Assembly (NCBI RefSeq): GCF_000691225.1
Contig: NZ_JMSZ01000037.1
Span: 1 to 35,467 of the forward strand
Source: Nitrincola lacisaponensis
GTDB lineage: Bacteria; Pseudomonadota; Gammaproteobacteria; Pseudomonadales; Balneatricaceae
Length of the DNA stretch: 35,467 nt
Reading direction: 5' to 3'
Below are positions 17,868 through 25,798 of this stretch, one piece after another. The notes beneath the pieces were generated by a model, which did no database searches, was not told where the DNA came from, and saw only the letters and a program-made list of their open reading frames with translations. The translations under genes were made by a program, and so were the position numbers. The stretch's first letter is position 1, and the number at the start of each line of letters is the position of its first letter.

Positions 17868-19058
17868 ATGCGCTTGCAGAGCGGTGTTCCGGCAATTAAC
17901 ACAACAGAACCGATTAAAACATTAACCACCCGTCTGGGACTACTGATCCTGACGGCATGCCTGATGATGGGCTGTAACCCCTCCAGCGAGTCACCCGCAG
18001 CTGAAACTGAAGCGACAGTAGAATCCAGCTCTGCGCCAGCACCTTCATCGGATGAAATGATTGCAGACCTCGATGCACAGGAGGCCACTGAACTCACTGA
18101 AAGCGTCGCGCAGGTCATTGTATACAGCTACCGCCCCGAACAGGTCGTACAACCCTTGCTGGATGGTTTCACTGCCGAAACCGGCATTGAAACACAACTG
18201 AAAGTCTATCCCGGCGATAGCTTGCTGGCACATTACCATCAGTCGCCCGACACGGCGGAAGCCGATCTGCTGATATTGGTAGATGCCATGCGCTTCCAGA
18301 TTCTGGCCGATGCCAATATTCTCCGTCCCCTGCCACATGCCGCACTGGAGCAAATTCCCGAAGGCTTTAAAGCCAGGAATGATCTATGGCTTGGACTGGG
18401 TGTCAGAGCACGTGCAGCACTCTGGAAAGACGCGCAGTTTGCACCCACCGGACCGGCGGACCTGATCCCGCTGGCAGAGCAGGGCCGAGTCTGTGTACGT
18501 GAAGGTATGCATATCTATAACCGCAGCTTTCTCGGTTGGTTAATCGCAACTGACAGTGAAAGCACGGCGCAGGAGTGGGCGGCTGCCATCTACCCTCAGC
18601 GGGCAACCATTGCCGGAGGTGATCGGGCACAGATTGCAGCACTCATGGAAGGTCACTGCGATGTCGCCCTGATCAACCATTACTATCTGGCCATGCTGGC
18701 ACATCAGGATCCAGAGCTGTTGAACAGTCTGACATTCGGCTGGCAGGACCCCGATACACCTGTACAAACCAATATCTCCGGCATTGCCGTCACCCAACAG
18801 GGCGCAAATGCAGCTGCTGCCGACCAACTGGCTATCTGGTTGAGTCGTCCGGAAAATGCCCAGCGTTATGCCGCCAGCGTCTTTGAATTACCGGTCAACT
18901 GGCAAACTCAACCGGAAGCCATCGCACCTCATGTCGCAGTATTCAGCCATTTGCAGCCATCGTCTGTATACCCTGCAGACTTTGCCGACCAGTGGCAGAC
19001 AGCCAGCGAACTTCTGGATACTGTTCTGAGCAGTGTGGATAACCCGACGACACCATGA
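17868..19058 (+). CDS. Iron(III)-type ABC transporter substrate-binding lipoprotein
   Basis: A 396-residue protein with an N-terminal lipoprotein signal: hydrophobic LGLLILTACLMMGC with candidate lipidation Cys36 (or Cys31 in LTAC), then a Ser/Ala/Glu-rich linker (about 37-75). The remainder resembles FbpA/FutA/IdiA ferric-binding proteins: VIVYSYRPEQVVQPLLDGFTAETGIE at the start of lobe 1, DLLILVDAMRFQ, and GHCDVALINHYYLAML with the adjacent tyrosines that bind iron in this family. No permease or ATPase genes follow. Instead its stop overlaps the ECF sigma gene by 4 bases, so it may present iron or report it to the signalling system rather than feed its own transporter. AAGGAG lies 7 bases upstream. 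Confidence 0.85.
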   Translation: MRLQSGVPAINTTEPIKTLTTRLGLLILTACLMMGCNPSSESPAAETEATVESSSAPAPSSDEMIADLDAQEATELTESVAQVIVYSYRPEQVVQPLLDGFTAETGIETQLKVYPGDSLLAHYHQSPDTAEADLLILVDAMRFQILADANILRPLPHAALEQIPEGFKARNDLWLGLGVRARAALWKDAQFAPTGPADLIPLAEQGRVCVREGMHIYNRSFLGWLIATDSESTAQEWAAAIYPQRATIAGGDRAQIAALMEGHCDVALINHYYLAMLAHQDPELLNSLTFGWQDPDTPVQTNISGIAVTQQGANAAAADQLAIWLSRPENAQRYAASVFELPVNWQTQPEAIAPHVAVFSHLQPSSVYPADFADQWQTASELLDTVLSSVDNPTTP

Positions 19059-19570
19059 TGCTGAAGGAACCTCAGGCTCGCGATGCTCTGGGCTTGCTTT
19101 ACAGCCAGAACCGGCAATGGCTGCTGGGCTGGCTGTGCAAGCGTCTGGGCTGCAGCCAACGCGCCGCCGATCTGCTCCAGGACACCTTTATACGTTTGCT
19201 GAAACGTGACGAGTGGCAGGAAGCACAGGAGCCTCGCGCCTATCTGATGACCGTCGCAAAGCGCGTACTGATCGACCATTGGCGACGTGAACGGATAGAA
19301 CAGGCTTACCTTGATGCGCTCTTGCAGTTGCCTGAGGCCGAAGCACCATCCCCTGAAACACAGCACCAATTACTGGAATTGCTACTGGAAATTGATCGAC
19401 GGCTGGAGGGACTTCCCGATCTGACACGTCGGACTTTTCTGCATGCCCAACTGGATGGCATGACCTATGCCGAGATTGCCCAGACCCTGAATATTTCCAT
19501 CAGTAGCGTCAAGCGCCACCTGATTCGCGCCACCAGCCGCTGTTATTTCCCGGATCTGACAGGCGAATAA
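19055..19570 (+). CDS. FecI-like ECF sigma factor
   Basis: A 171-residue sigma-70 family factor of the iron-starvation (FecI) group. Region 2 is seen in LGCSQRAADLLQDTFIRLL and the RAYLMTVAKRVLIDHWRRERIEQAYL stretch typical of FecI. Region 4, with its helix-turn-helix, is seen in LTRRTFLHAQLDGMTYAEIAQTLNISISSVKRHLIRA. It overlaps the substrate-binding gene upstream (ATGA) and shares one base with the FecR gene downstream (TAATG), so the three are translationally coupled. It probably activates the TonB receptor gene at 21764 when the receptor signals through FecR. Confidence 0.93.
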   Translation: MMLKEPQARDALGLLYSQNRQWLLGWLCKRLGCSQRAADLLQDTFIRLLKRDEWQEAQEPRAYLMTVAKRVLIDHWRRERIEQAYLDALLQLPEAEAPSPETQHQLLELLLEIDRRLEGLPDLTRRTFLHAQLDGMTYAEIAQTLNISISSVKRHLIRATSRCYFPDLTGE

Positions 19571-20547
19571 TGACTCAACCACCTCCACACACGATTCCTG
19601 AAAGCGTTGCACGTGATGCAGTAGCCCTCCTGCTGGATTGGCAGATGCAGGCAGAACCTGACAGCTGGGAACGTATTCGTCGCTGGCGTGCACAACATCC
19701 AGACCATGAGCGCGCCTGGAGACAGATTGAAGCCACACAGCAACAGCTCTCCGGTCTGTCGGATTCACAACGCCAGCTCGCACATCAGACACTGCGCCAG
19801 TCCAAATACGGCCGCCGACGCACATTAAAAATGCTCAGCCTGCTCTGTATCGGTGTCGGTGCAGGCTGGTCCGTCAGCCAGCCTGCACTTCTGAATCCAG
19901 GCCAGGATCAGCACCATACAGGCATAGGTGAGCAGCTGGATATCACCCTGCCGGATGGAGGCATGCTGACCCTCAACAGCCGTAGCGCCGTGCGACTGCG
20001 CTATACAGCAGAGTTAACCGAGTTGCATCTGCTACAGGGTGAAGTGTTTGTATACACCGGCACCGAGACAAGACGAGCTATGCAAGTCACGACCGCCCAG
20101 GGTGTGCTCACCCCCCTGGGCACCGCATTTAATGTACATCAGCAAGATCACAGTACCGAAGTCGCCGTAGTGGCCGGGCAAGTCATGCTGATGCAAGGTC
20201 CAGTCTCTGAGCCTCATCTGATCACGACTGGCGAAGTCTTACGCTTCTCAAACAGTGAGCTGCTGCTACAACGGCCATTAGTGGCAGCCGACACCGCCTG
20301 GCGGCAAGGGATGTTAATTGCAGATAACCAGCCACTGCCCGCGTTCATTCGGGAACTGGATCGCTATCATCATGGTGTGATTCGGATCGATCCGGCACTG
20401 AGCAGCCTGCGTGTGTCCGGCAGCTACCCGATTGAGGATACACAACGCGTGCTCCAGAGCCTCAGCCACAGCCTGCCCATCACTCTGGAACAGCGCTCAC
20501 GCTACTGGATCTCACTGCGCCCTGACAGCCAGGGGAATTATAATTAA
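19570..20547 (+). CDS. FecR-like anti-sigma factor/sigma regulator
   Basis: A 325-residue inner-membrane regulator that relays the signal from a TonB receptor to the FecI-like factor. The N-terminal cytoplasmic part (about 1-80) carries the DUF4880-type pattern DAVALLLDWQMQAEPDSWERIRRWRAQHPDHERAWRQIE. One membrane span follows (LKMLSLLCIGVGAGWSVS, about 87-105). The periplasmic FecR domain includes ITLPDGGMLTLNSRSAVRL, VTTAQGVLTPLGTAFNV and VVAGQVML, and the C terminus has an STN-like tail (LDRYHHGVIRIDPAL). It is coupled to the sigma gene. In most loci the receptor gene follows directly; here 1.2 kb intervenes. Confidence 0.93.
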   Translation: MTQPPPHTIPESVARDAVALLLDWQMQAEPDSWERIRRWRAQHPDHERAWRQIEATQQQLSGLSDSQRQLAHQTLRQSKYGRRRTLKMLSLLCIGVGAGWSVSQPALLNPGQDQHHTGIGEQLDITLPDGGMLTLNSRSAVRLRYTAELTELHLLQGEVFVYTGTETRRAMQVTTAQGVLTPLGTAFNVHQQDHSTEVAVVAGQVMLMQGPVSEPHLITTGEVLRFSNSELLLQRPLVAADTAWRQGMLIADNQPLPAFIRELDRYHHGVIRIDPALSSLRVSGSYPIEDTQRVLQSLSHSLPITLEQRSRYWISLRPDSQGNYN

Positions 20548-20686
20548 TCTAAGTCAACTAAATAATGTACTGAGAGACCTAAGCCAAGCACTCAACTCTC
20601 CCGGATAACAACAATGCTCTATTACCAGATCCGATGGCCTACATGTCGATTACTTATTCGGCAAATGAAAGTGGATAAAACTGCAA

Positions 20687-21355
20687 CTAACGCCAGCTTG
20701 GACCTGGGCTCATAACACGAATAAGCATCCCTACTGAGTGACTACGAAACCTTGCCCTGTCGGTTCCAGCAGCCTCATCGAGAGTCAAAATCAGTGCAGT
20801 GCCAGGTCCTATTCCATGATAAAATTCCATACCAGCTGCTGTTGCATATTCAATTTCAACATCAAAAGTTGACTGAGTTTGTGATTCATTGAAATATGTC
20901 ACAGCGTAAGCTCGACTACCGATAATTGAAGCCACTTCGACCCAAGGCCCCCACACAAGAGGAGGAGCCCATGCATATTGGATAAAGTATGATTGCACCA
21001 CAGGTGCAGAACTTCCTTTCGATAAGGCGCTTTCGCTCAGAGTATTATAAATCTCAGATGCAAGTTTTGGATCTTTGAAATTTATTTGGAGTCCAGCAGT
21101 AGGATCAATTTCGTTGGATAATAGAGTGGGAGGCACTATTATATTTTCACCATAGAGTATGGATAAATTATAACCTTCGTTTGAGAGAATCTTTTCGTAT
21201 AGCTCTTTTGCGCAAGCATTACTATCTTCAATATTAAAAATGATAGATAAAATGCCATCTTTGTCTGATTCTAGAGAAATATTACGCACGCACTTAGAGT
21301 CTAGAGTAAACTCCCCGTGTTCGTCACTAATAAATTTAATCAAATTAGTATTCAT
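20687..21355 (-). CDS. Unknown protein with SecD-head-like N-terminal region, inserted between fecR and its receptor
   Basis: A 222-residue protein on the opposite strand to everything around it, in visibly AT-rich DNA. It has no signal peptide or membrane span. Residues ~25-110 resemble the periplasmic head of SecD in hydrophobic pattern (ILSIIFNIEDSNACAKEL, then YNLSILYGENIIVPP, GLQINF, ASEIYNTL), but the rest of SecD is missing, so this would be an isolated domain. Residues ~120-222 look beta-rich (AVTYFN, FDVEIEY, GTALILTLDEA, VGMLIRV) and end SPGPSWR. I do not recognise the whole protein. Its own divergent promoter would lie in 21356-21763. It looks like a recently inserted cargo gene. 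Confidence 0.65.
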   Translation of the reverse strand: MNTNLIKFISDEHGEFTLDSKCVRNISLESDKDGILSIIFNIEDSNACAKELYEKILSNEGYNLSILYGENIIVPPTLLSNEIDPTAGLQINFKDPKLASEIYNTLSESALSKGSSAPVVQSYFIQYAWAPPLVWGPWVEVASIIGSRAYAVTYFNESQTQSTFDVEIEYATAAGMEFYHGIGPGTALILTLDEAAGTDRARFRSHSVGMLIRVMSPGPSWR

Positions 21356-21763
21356 ATTTAATTCCTTTTATTTAATTTCATACAAACATTAGAAACACCG
21401 CTCAGAACATAATCAGAAAGCGATGAATATGTGGGGTAATTGATCCACACCAAAGACAGCCTGACTAAGGACTCCGATGCTAGCAGAAAAACACAGAAAT
21501 GCAAAGGCTAATGCTAACTATTCTCAATAGTATAGAATGAATAGGAATATTGACTTTTTATGCGAATTAATCCTAGAGCTAAGTGTGGATCCAGACCATT
21601 TAGCACACCAGATGTGAGATTGGAGCCATCCAGCGATAGCTGAGGTCATAACAAGCACTTGCTAGTCTTCTCCCCACTTTCATCGAAAACAACAAAAAAA
21701 CTGGACTGATTTTCATTCTTAACCGTCAAGGTAGGTAAATGACGTTTTATTGAGGATGTATTT
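21356..21763. promoter_or_regulatory. AT-rich divergent intergenic region with inverted repeats
   Basis: These 408 bases separate the reverse-strand unknown gene from the TonB receptor and hold no convincing gene. Visible structure: ACTATT-CTC-AATAGT (21517-21531), a perfect 6-base inverted repeat in an AT-rich context that is loosely Fur-box-like; and a 9-base inverted repeat GATCCACAC (21442-21450)/GTGTGGATC (21583-21591). GAGGAT 7 bases before the ATG at 21764 is the receptor ribosome-binding site. The FecI-dependent promoter of the receptor is expected here but cannot be pinned down. Confidence 0.5.
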
Positions 21764-24478
21764 ATGTCACTCAACCCTAGCAGGTTAAAGCCTTTACCCG
21801 GATTGTTGCTGATCAGCACACTGGGACTCTGCACTACCTTCCACGCACTGGCGGAATCCGTCAATCCTGTCAGCACCCCGCTTCAGCTGAATATTGCAGC
21901 GGGTGAGCTGAGTCAGGCACTCAACGCGCTCGGACAGCAAACCGGCATATTGTTGTCCTACTCACCAGATCTGGTGGACGGGCTTTCCAGCCAGGGGCTG
22001 TCAGGCCAATACACCGTGATGCAAGGGCTCAGCCAGTTACTGTCTGGTACCGGACTGCAAGTCGAACATCTGGCCAATGGTGGTTTTCTGATTCGCAGTC
22101 AAGCCAGTGACAATGATGATCAGGCCACCGCCCTGCCACTGATGCAGGTTGAAGGAGCCGCTGCCGGTTATGGTTATGCTGCCATTGAAAGCGGCGAAAT
22201 GCGTAACGCGGTGCGGGGTGATCTGGCCGAAACCCTGAGCATTATTCCGTCGGTCCGAGTGGCTGACAAGAGCAGCTCCAGCCTGCAACAGGGTGATATC
22301 AAACCAGCGGAGCTTTCCATTCGTGGTGCTGCCCCGTATCAGAACAAGCTGATGCTGGACGGTGCGTCTATCGACAATCTGATGGACCCGGCACAGCGTG
22401 AAAACCCCAGTAACTACACCAGTGTCGCCGGACATTCACAGGGTATTTTTCTCAATACCGACTTTCTCAGCCAGGTCGAAGTCATTGATGTCAACGCCTC
22501 GGCCAGTGAAGGTGGCTTCAGCGGCGGAGTGATCAAGGCTGAAACCAAGTCCTATGACGGCGAGAGCTTCTTCCAGATTAGCCACCGGCGTACCCGTGAC
22601 AGCTGGACCAACTTTCATATCGATCCGGCACAACTGGGTGAGTTTGGTGATGGTGCTGCCCAGGCAGTTACGGGTGTCCCAGGTGACTTTCAGCCCAACT
22701 TCCGCAAGGATCAGATGAGCCTTCAGGGTGCCACGCGCATCGGGGATATCGGCATTTTTGCCGGGCTGGATGAACAAACTTCACGCATCTGGCAAAAACA
22801 GGTGGTGGATATAGATTTCGAACATTTTGCCCAGACAGGTCGTATTTTCAAACCCAGTGAAGAACGTTCACTGGATACCTACTCCCGCTCGGGCGTACTG
22901 CGCCTGGATATGCTGGAGCAGGATTACCTGCTCAATGCTTCTCTCTCCTTCAGTGAATATGACCAGGATACCTTCTTTATTAACTTCCTGGATTCAGACT
23001 TCGACAGTCGGCACCAGGGGTTGAATCTGAGCGTCAATTACGGCCAGCACTTCGGCGATACGCGACTTGACCTGAATGTCAGCGCCGGTATCAGCTCAGA
23101 TGAGCGTTACTTTAAACATGATGTGCTGGATCAGTACCGATACACCACCATCTATCAGGGCGGTTTCATCGGTGGCTATGGCGATCTGGAAAGCGAACAG
23201 CGTACGCTGGCATCCACCCTAAAACTCAGTACCCCGCTGAACGACACACTCACCTTTGATTATGGCGGTGAACTGCGCTGGCTCAACTTCCGTCAAAATC
23301 GCCTCAATGATTTTACCTACAACGAATATACGCTTGACTTCACGCAACCTCTGCCGCCACAAAGTGGACTGGGATCCTGGTCGCCCGCGGATCAATACCA
23401 TGCACGGGAAGTGATCTACCAGGCGGGAGAAATCAAGTTTAACACCCTCAATGCCGCCGCGTTTACTGAACTGAATGGCGATCACCAGCGCTTTTTCTGG
23501 CGCACAGGCCTGCGTCTGGAGCGTGATGACTGGCTGGGTAATACCAATCTGGCACCGCGTTTAAGTGCCGGTATCTATCTGGATGCAGCCAAGCGTTACC
23601 GTATTACCGCTGGTGCCAACCGCTATTACGGCAAATCCTTTCTGGCCTATCGTCTCAGAGAGCTGGAACGCGATCTGATTGTGATACGCTCACGCACGTC
23701 ACCCACTGCCGAATATCAGTCCGTTGATGTGAGTCGCGACTGGTTCTATCAGGATCTTGACACCCCTTATGATGATGAACTGAATCTGGGTATCAGTGGC
23801 CCCCTGATGTCAGGTGAAGCCGGACTGATGCTGGTGGAACGAAAGGGCGAGCGCCAGGTACGGACCCGTTATAATGCAGATACTGACATGTACTGGTTTG
23901 ACAACTCAGGTTCCAGCCGTACCCATCAGGTCGACCTCTACTGGCGCTCAACCCCGGCTGAATGGCTGGGTGCCTACTGGGCCATCAACACCTCCGCGTC
24001 CTGGATGGACAAGCAAACAGATACCACCTATGGCAACAGCTCGTCTGGCTATCTGTCCAACAGCAACAGTGCGGATGACGAGGTCTGGTTTGAAGGTAAG
24101 CGCATTCTCAAACGCGACCTGCCAGCCAATGATTTTGCTACCCCTGTCAGTATCAATGTGGATTTGATCACCCGCAGTGGTGATGACCGCCTTCAGTTAC
24201 GCAATGCGTTTGCCTTTACCAATGGCTATCGCTCACTGCGAAATATCGGCATAGATACCGATACTGGCTTGAGACAATACGAAGTGCATAAACAGGGCAG
24301 CACGCTGCGCTGGGACATGAGTATCGATTTCCGTCTGCTGGAATCCAGGAACTCCCCCTACCTGCGTCTGGATATCGTCAATGTGACCGATAACGAGAAC
24401 GTGATCAGTGCCGAATCCAACTTGCAGCTGTTTGGTGTCGGTCGCCAGTACTGGCTGGAGCTGGGTTACAGATTCTAG
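21764..24478 (+). CDS. TonB-dependent transducer (siderophore or heme receptor with STN signalling domain)
   Basis: A 904-residue outer-membrane receptor. After the signal peptide (to about residue 31, HALA) comes the secretin/TonB N-terminal (STN) signalling domain (about 40-113: LNIAAGELSQALNALGQQTGILLSYSPDLV ... GGFLIRS), which contacts FecR-type regulators in the periplasm. The plug (about 128-265) includes ELSIRGAAPYQNKLMLDGA. The beta-barrel ends with LELGYRF, a terminal Phe for BAM-dependent insertion. Presence of STN ties it to the FecI/FecR pair at 19-20.5 kb. The ligand cannot be told from sequence; the iron-type substrate-binding protein upstream suggests an iron complex. The MauG-like gene begins 8 bases after the stop. 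Confidence 0.93.
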   Translation: MSLNPSRLKPLPGLLLISTLGLCTTFHALAESVNPVSTPLQLNIAAGELSQALNALGQQTGILLSYSPDLVDGLSSQGLSGQYTVMQGLSQLLSGTGLQVEHLANGGFLIRSQASDNDDQATALPLMQVEGAAAGYGYAAIESGEMRNAVRGDLAETLSIIPSVRVADKSSSSLQQGDIKPAELSIRGAAPYQNKLMLDGASIDNLMDPAQRENPSNYTSVAGHSQGIFLNTDFLSQVEVIDVNASASEGGFSGGVIKAETKSYDGESFFQISHRRTRDSWTNFHIDPAQLGEFGDGAAQAVTGVPGDFQPNFRKDQMSLQGATRIGDIGIFAGLDEQTSRIWQKQVVDIDFEHFAQTGRIFKPSEERSLDTYSRSGVLRLDMLEQDYLLNASLSFSEYDQDTFFINFLDSDFDSRHQGLNLSVNYGQHFGDTRLDLNVSAGISSDERYFKHDVLDQYRYTTIYQGGFIGGYGDLESEQRTLASTLKLSTPLNDTLTFDYGGELRWLNFRQNRLNDFTYNEYTLDFTQPLPPQSGLGSWSPADQYHAREVIYQAGEIKFNTLNAAAFTELNGDHQRFFWRTGLRLERDDWLGNTNLAPRLSAGIYLDAAKRYRITAGANRYYGKSFLAYRLRELERDLIVIRSRTSPTAEYQSVDVSRDWFYQDLDTPYDDELNLGISGPLMSGEAGLMLVERKGERQVRTRYNADTDMYWFDNSGSSRTHQVDLYWRSTPAEWLGAYWAINTSASWMDKQTDTTYGNSSSGYLSNSNSADDEVWFEGKRILKRDLPANDFATPVSINVDLITRSGDDRLQLRNAFAFTNGYRSLRNIGIDTDTGLRQYEVHKQGSTLRWDMSIDFRLLESRNSPYLRLDIVNVTDNENVISAESNLQLFGVGRQYWLELGYRF

Positions 24479-24486
24479 GAGGGGAA

Positions 24487-25599
24487 ATGTTGCTGCAACG
24501 GCTCACATTCATCTGCATCGGGACACTGCTGTCACTTGGCGTCAGCTCAGCTGACAGTGATCCACTTGTTGCTGCGTACCGGCAACCACAACATGCCTGG
24601 CCAGCCGCAGAAACAGATCCGGGTATTGAGGCAGCGGCACTGGCGCCGCTGCCAGATCCAAGCAGTTTGCCGGCCTGGCAAGATGTCACAGCCGAACGCA
24701 TTCGACTGGGGCTGCAACTTTTCTTTGAACGGCGTTTATCTGCTTCACACCAGATCGCCTGTGCCTCCTGCCATGATCCAGAACTGGGGTGGGCCGATGG
24801 ACGACGCGTGTCCATCGGCCATAACCGTCAGAAGGGCGACATGAATGCCCCCAGCATCGTCAACAGCATTTTTCTGCATGAGGTGTTCTGGGACGGTCGT
24901 GCCGCCAGCCTGGAGGAGCAGGTCATTGCCAGCTGGACAAACCCTATTGAGATGGCAGGAGATCTGGATGAATCGGTACAGCAGATTGCATCCATTTCCG
25001 GCTATGCACCCCTGTTTGAAGCCGCATACGGTGACACAGAGATCAATGCCGATCGCATCGCTGAAGCGATTGCCACCTTTATGCGCAGCGTGAATATGAC
25101 CCGGACACCCTATGACCGCTTTCTCCAGGGAGACTATGACGCACTGAATGATGCCCAGATACGTGGGCTACACCTGTTTCGTACCAAAGCCCGCTGCATG
25201 AACTGTCACCAGGGTGCACTGCTGAGTGATCAGCAGTACCACCATTTAGGCACATCATTTGAGCAGGTTGGCAACTTTCAGGGGCGCTATCGGGTGAGCC
25301 AGAAATCCGACGATATGGGAGCCTTTCGTACCCCGCCATTGCGAGGTATCAGCGCCACCGCACCCTACATGCACAATGGTTTTGCTGCTGATCTGGAACT
25401 ACTGCTATCGTTATACAATATCGGCTGGTGGCAGAATGCCCCGCTACCCGATAAAGATCCCGATCTGCCACTGGCACAGTTGTCGCCACTGATCCAGCCA
25501 CTGGAACTCTCACCTGATGAGTTGGACGATCTGCATGCCTTTCTGCTTTCACTAACCGGGCTCATGCCTTACATGCGACCACCCGCCGAGCTGCCCTGA
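24487..25599 (+). CDS. MauG/CCP-family di-heme cytochrome c peroxidase-like protein
   Basis: A 370-residue exported protein (signal peptide MLLQRLTFICIGTLLSLGVSSA) with two heme c sites, C92-C95-H96 and C237-C240-H241, and the family motifs ISATAPYMHNGFAADLELLLSLYN. At the position where classical peroxidases supply an axial Met downstream of PYxHxG, this protein has Tyr310 (LSLYN), the arrangement of MauG and MbnH-type enzymes, which make high-valent iron and oxidise protein side chains. It has a strong ribosome-binding site (AGGAGGGG) and follows the TonB receptor by 8 bases, so it belongs to the same operon. Its substrate may be the metal complex or a partner protein not seen here. Confidence 0.88.
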   Translation: MLLQRLTFICIGTLLSLGVSSADSDPLVAAYRQPQHAWPAAETDPGIEAAALAPLPDPSSLPAWQDVTAERIRLGLQLFFERRLSASHQIACASCHDPELGWADGRRVSIGHNRQKGDMNAPSIVNSIFLHEVFWDGRAASLEEQVIASWTNPIEMAGDLDESVQQIASISGYAPLFEAAYGDTEINADRIAEAIATFMRSVNMTRTPYDRFLQGDYDALNDAQIRGLHLFRTKARCMNCHQGALLSDQQYHHLGTSFEQVGNFQGRYRVSQKSDDMGAFRTPPLRGISATAPYMHNGFAADLELLLSLYNIGWWQNAPLPDKDPDLPLAQLSPLIQPLELSPDELDDLHAFLLSLTGLMPYMRPPAELP

Positions 25600-25798
25600 T
25601 CCAAAGCAGAGAGTGTCGCCATCCAAACCTGATTTAATCGTAAATTCAGCAGGCCGTCATTTGAACTGCTCGACATTGGTGCTTATGCTTGGTAGTTTCA
25701 GGAAATAAAAATTAACAGGAGTAAAGCCCCCCTGCGATATAACGGCATCCGTGCCGTCATCAAGCCATCCAATCGAGCACGTGACAGGAGGTGACCGG

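Noticed and set aside
21442-21591. Inverted repeat GATCCACAC/GTGTGGATC as possible ends of a small mobile element
   Set aside because: Nine bases 132 bases apart can occur by chance in AT-rich DNA, and no target-site duplication or second copy in the window was seen. It is mentioned only within the intergenic entry.
21646-21876. Short reverse-strand frame upstream of and overlapping the TonB receptor start, considered as a transposase remnant
   Set aside because: It overlaps the receptor signal-peptide coding region and I could not recognise any transposase motif; no flanking insertion-sequence ends or target duplication were found.
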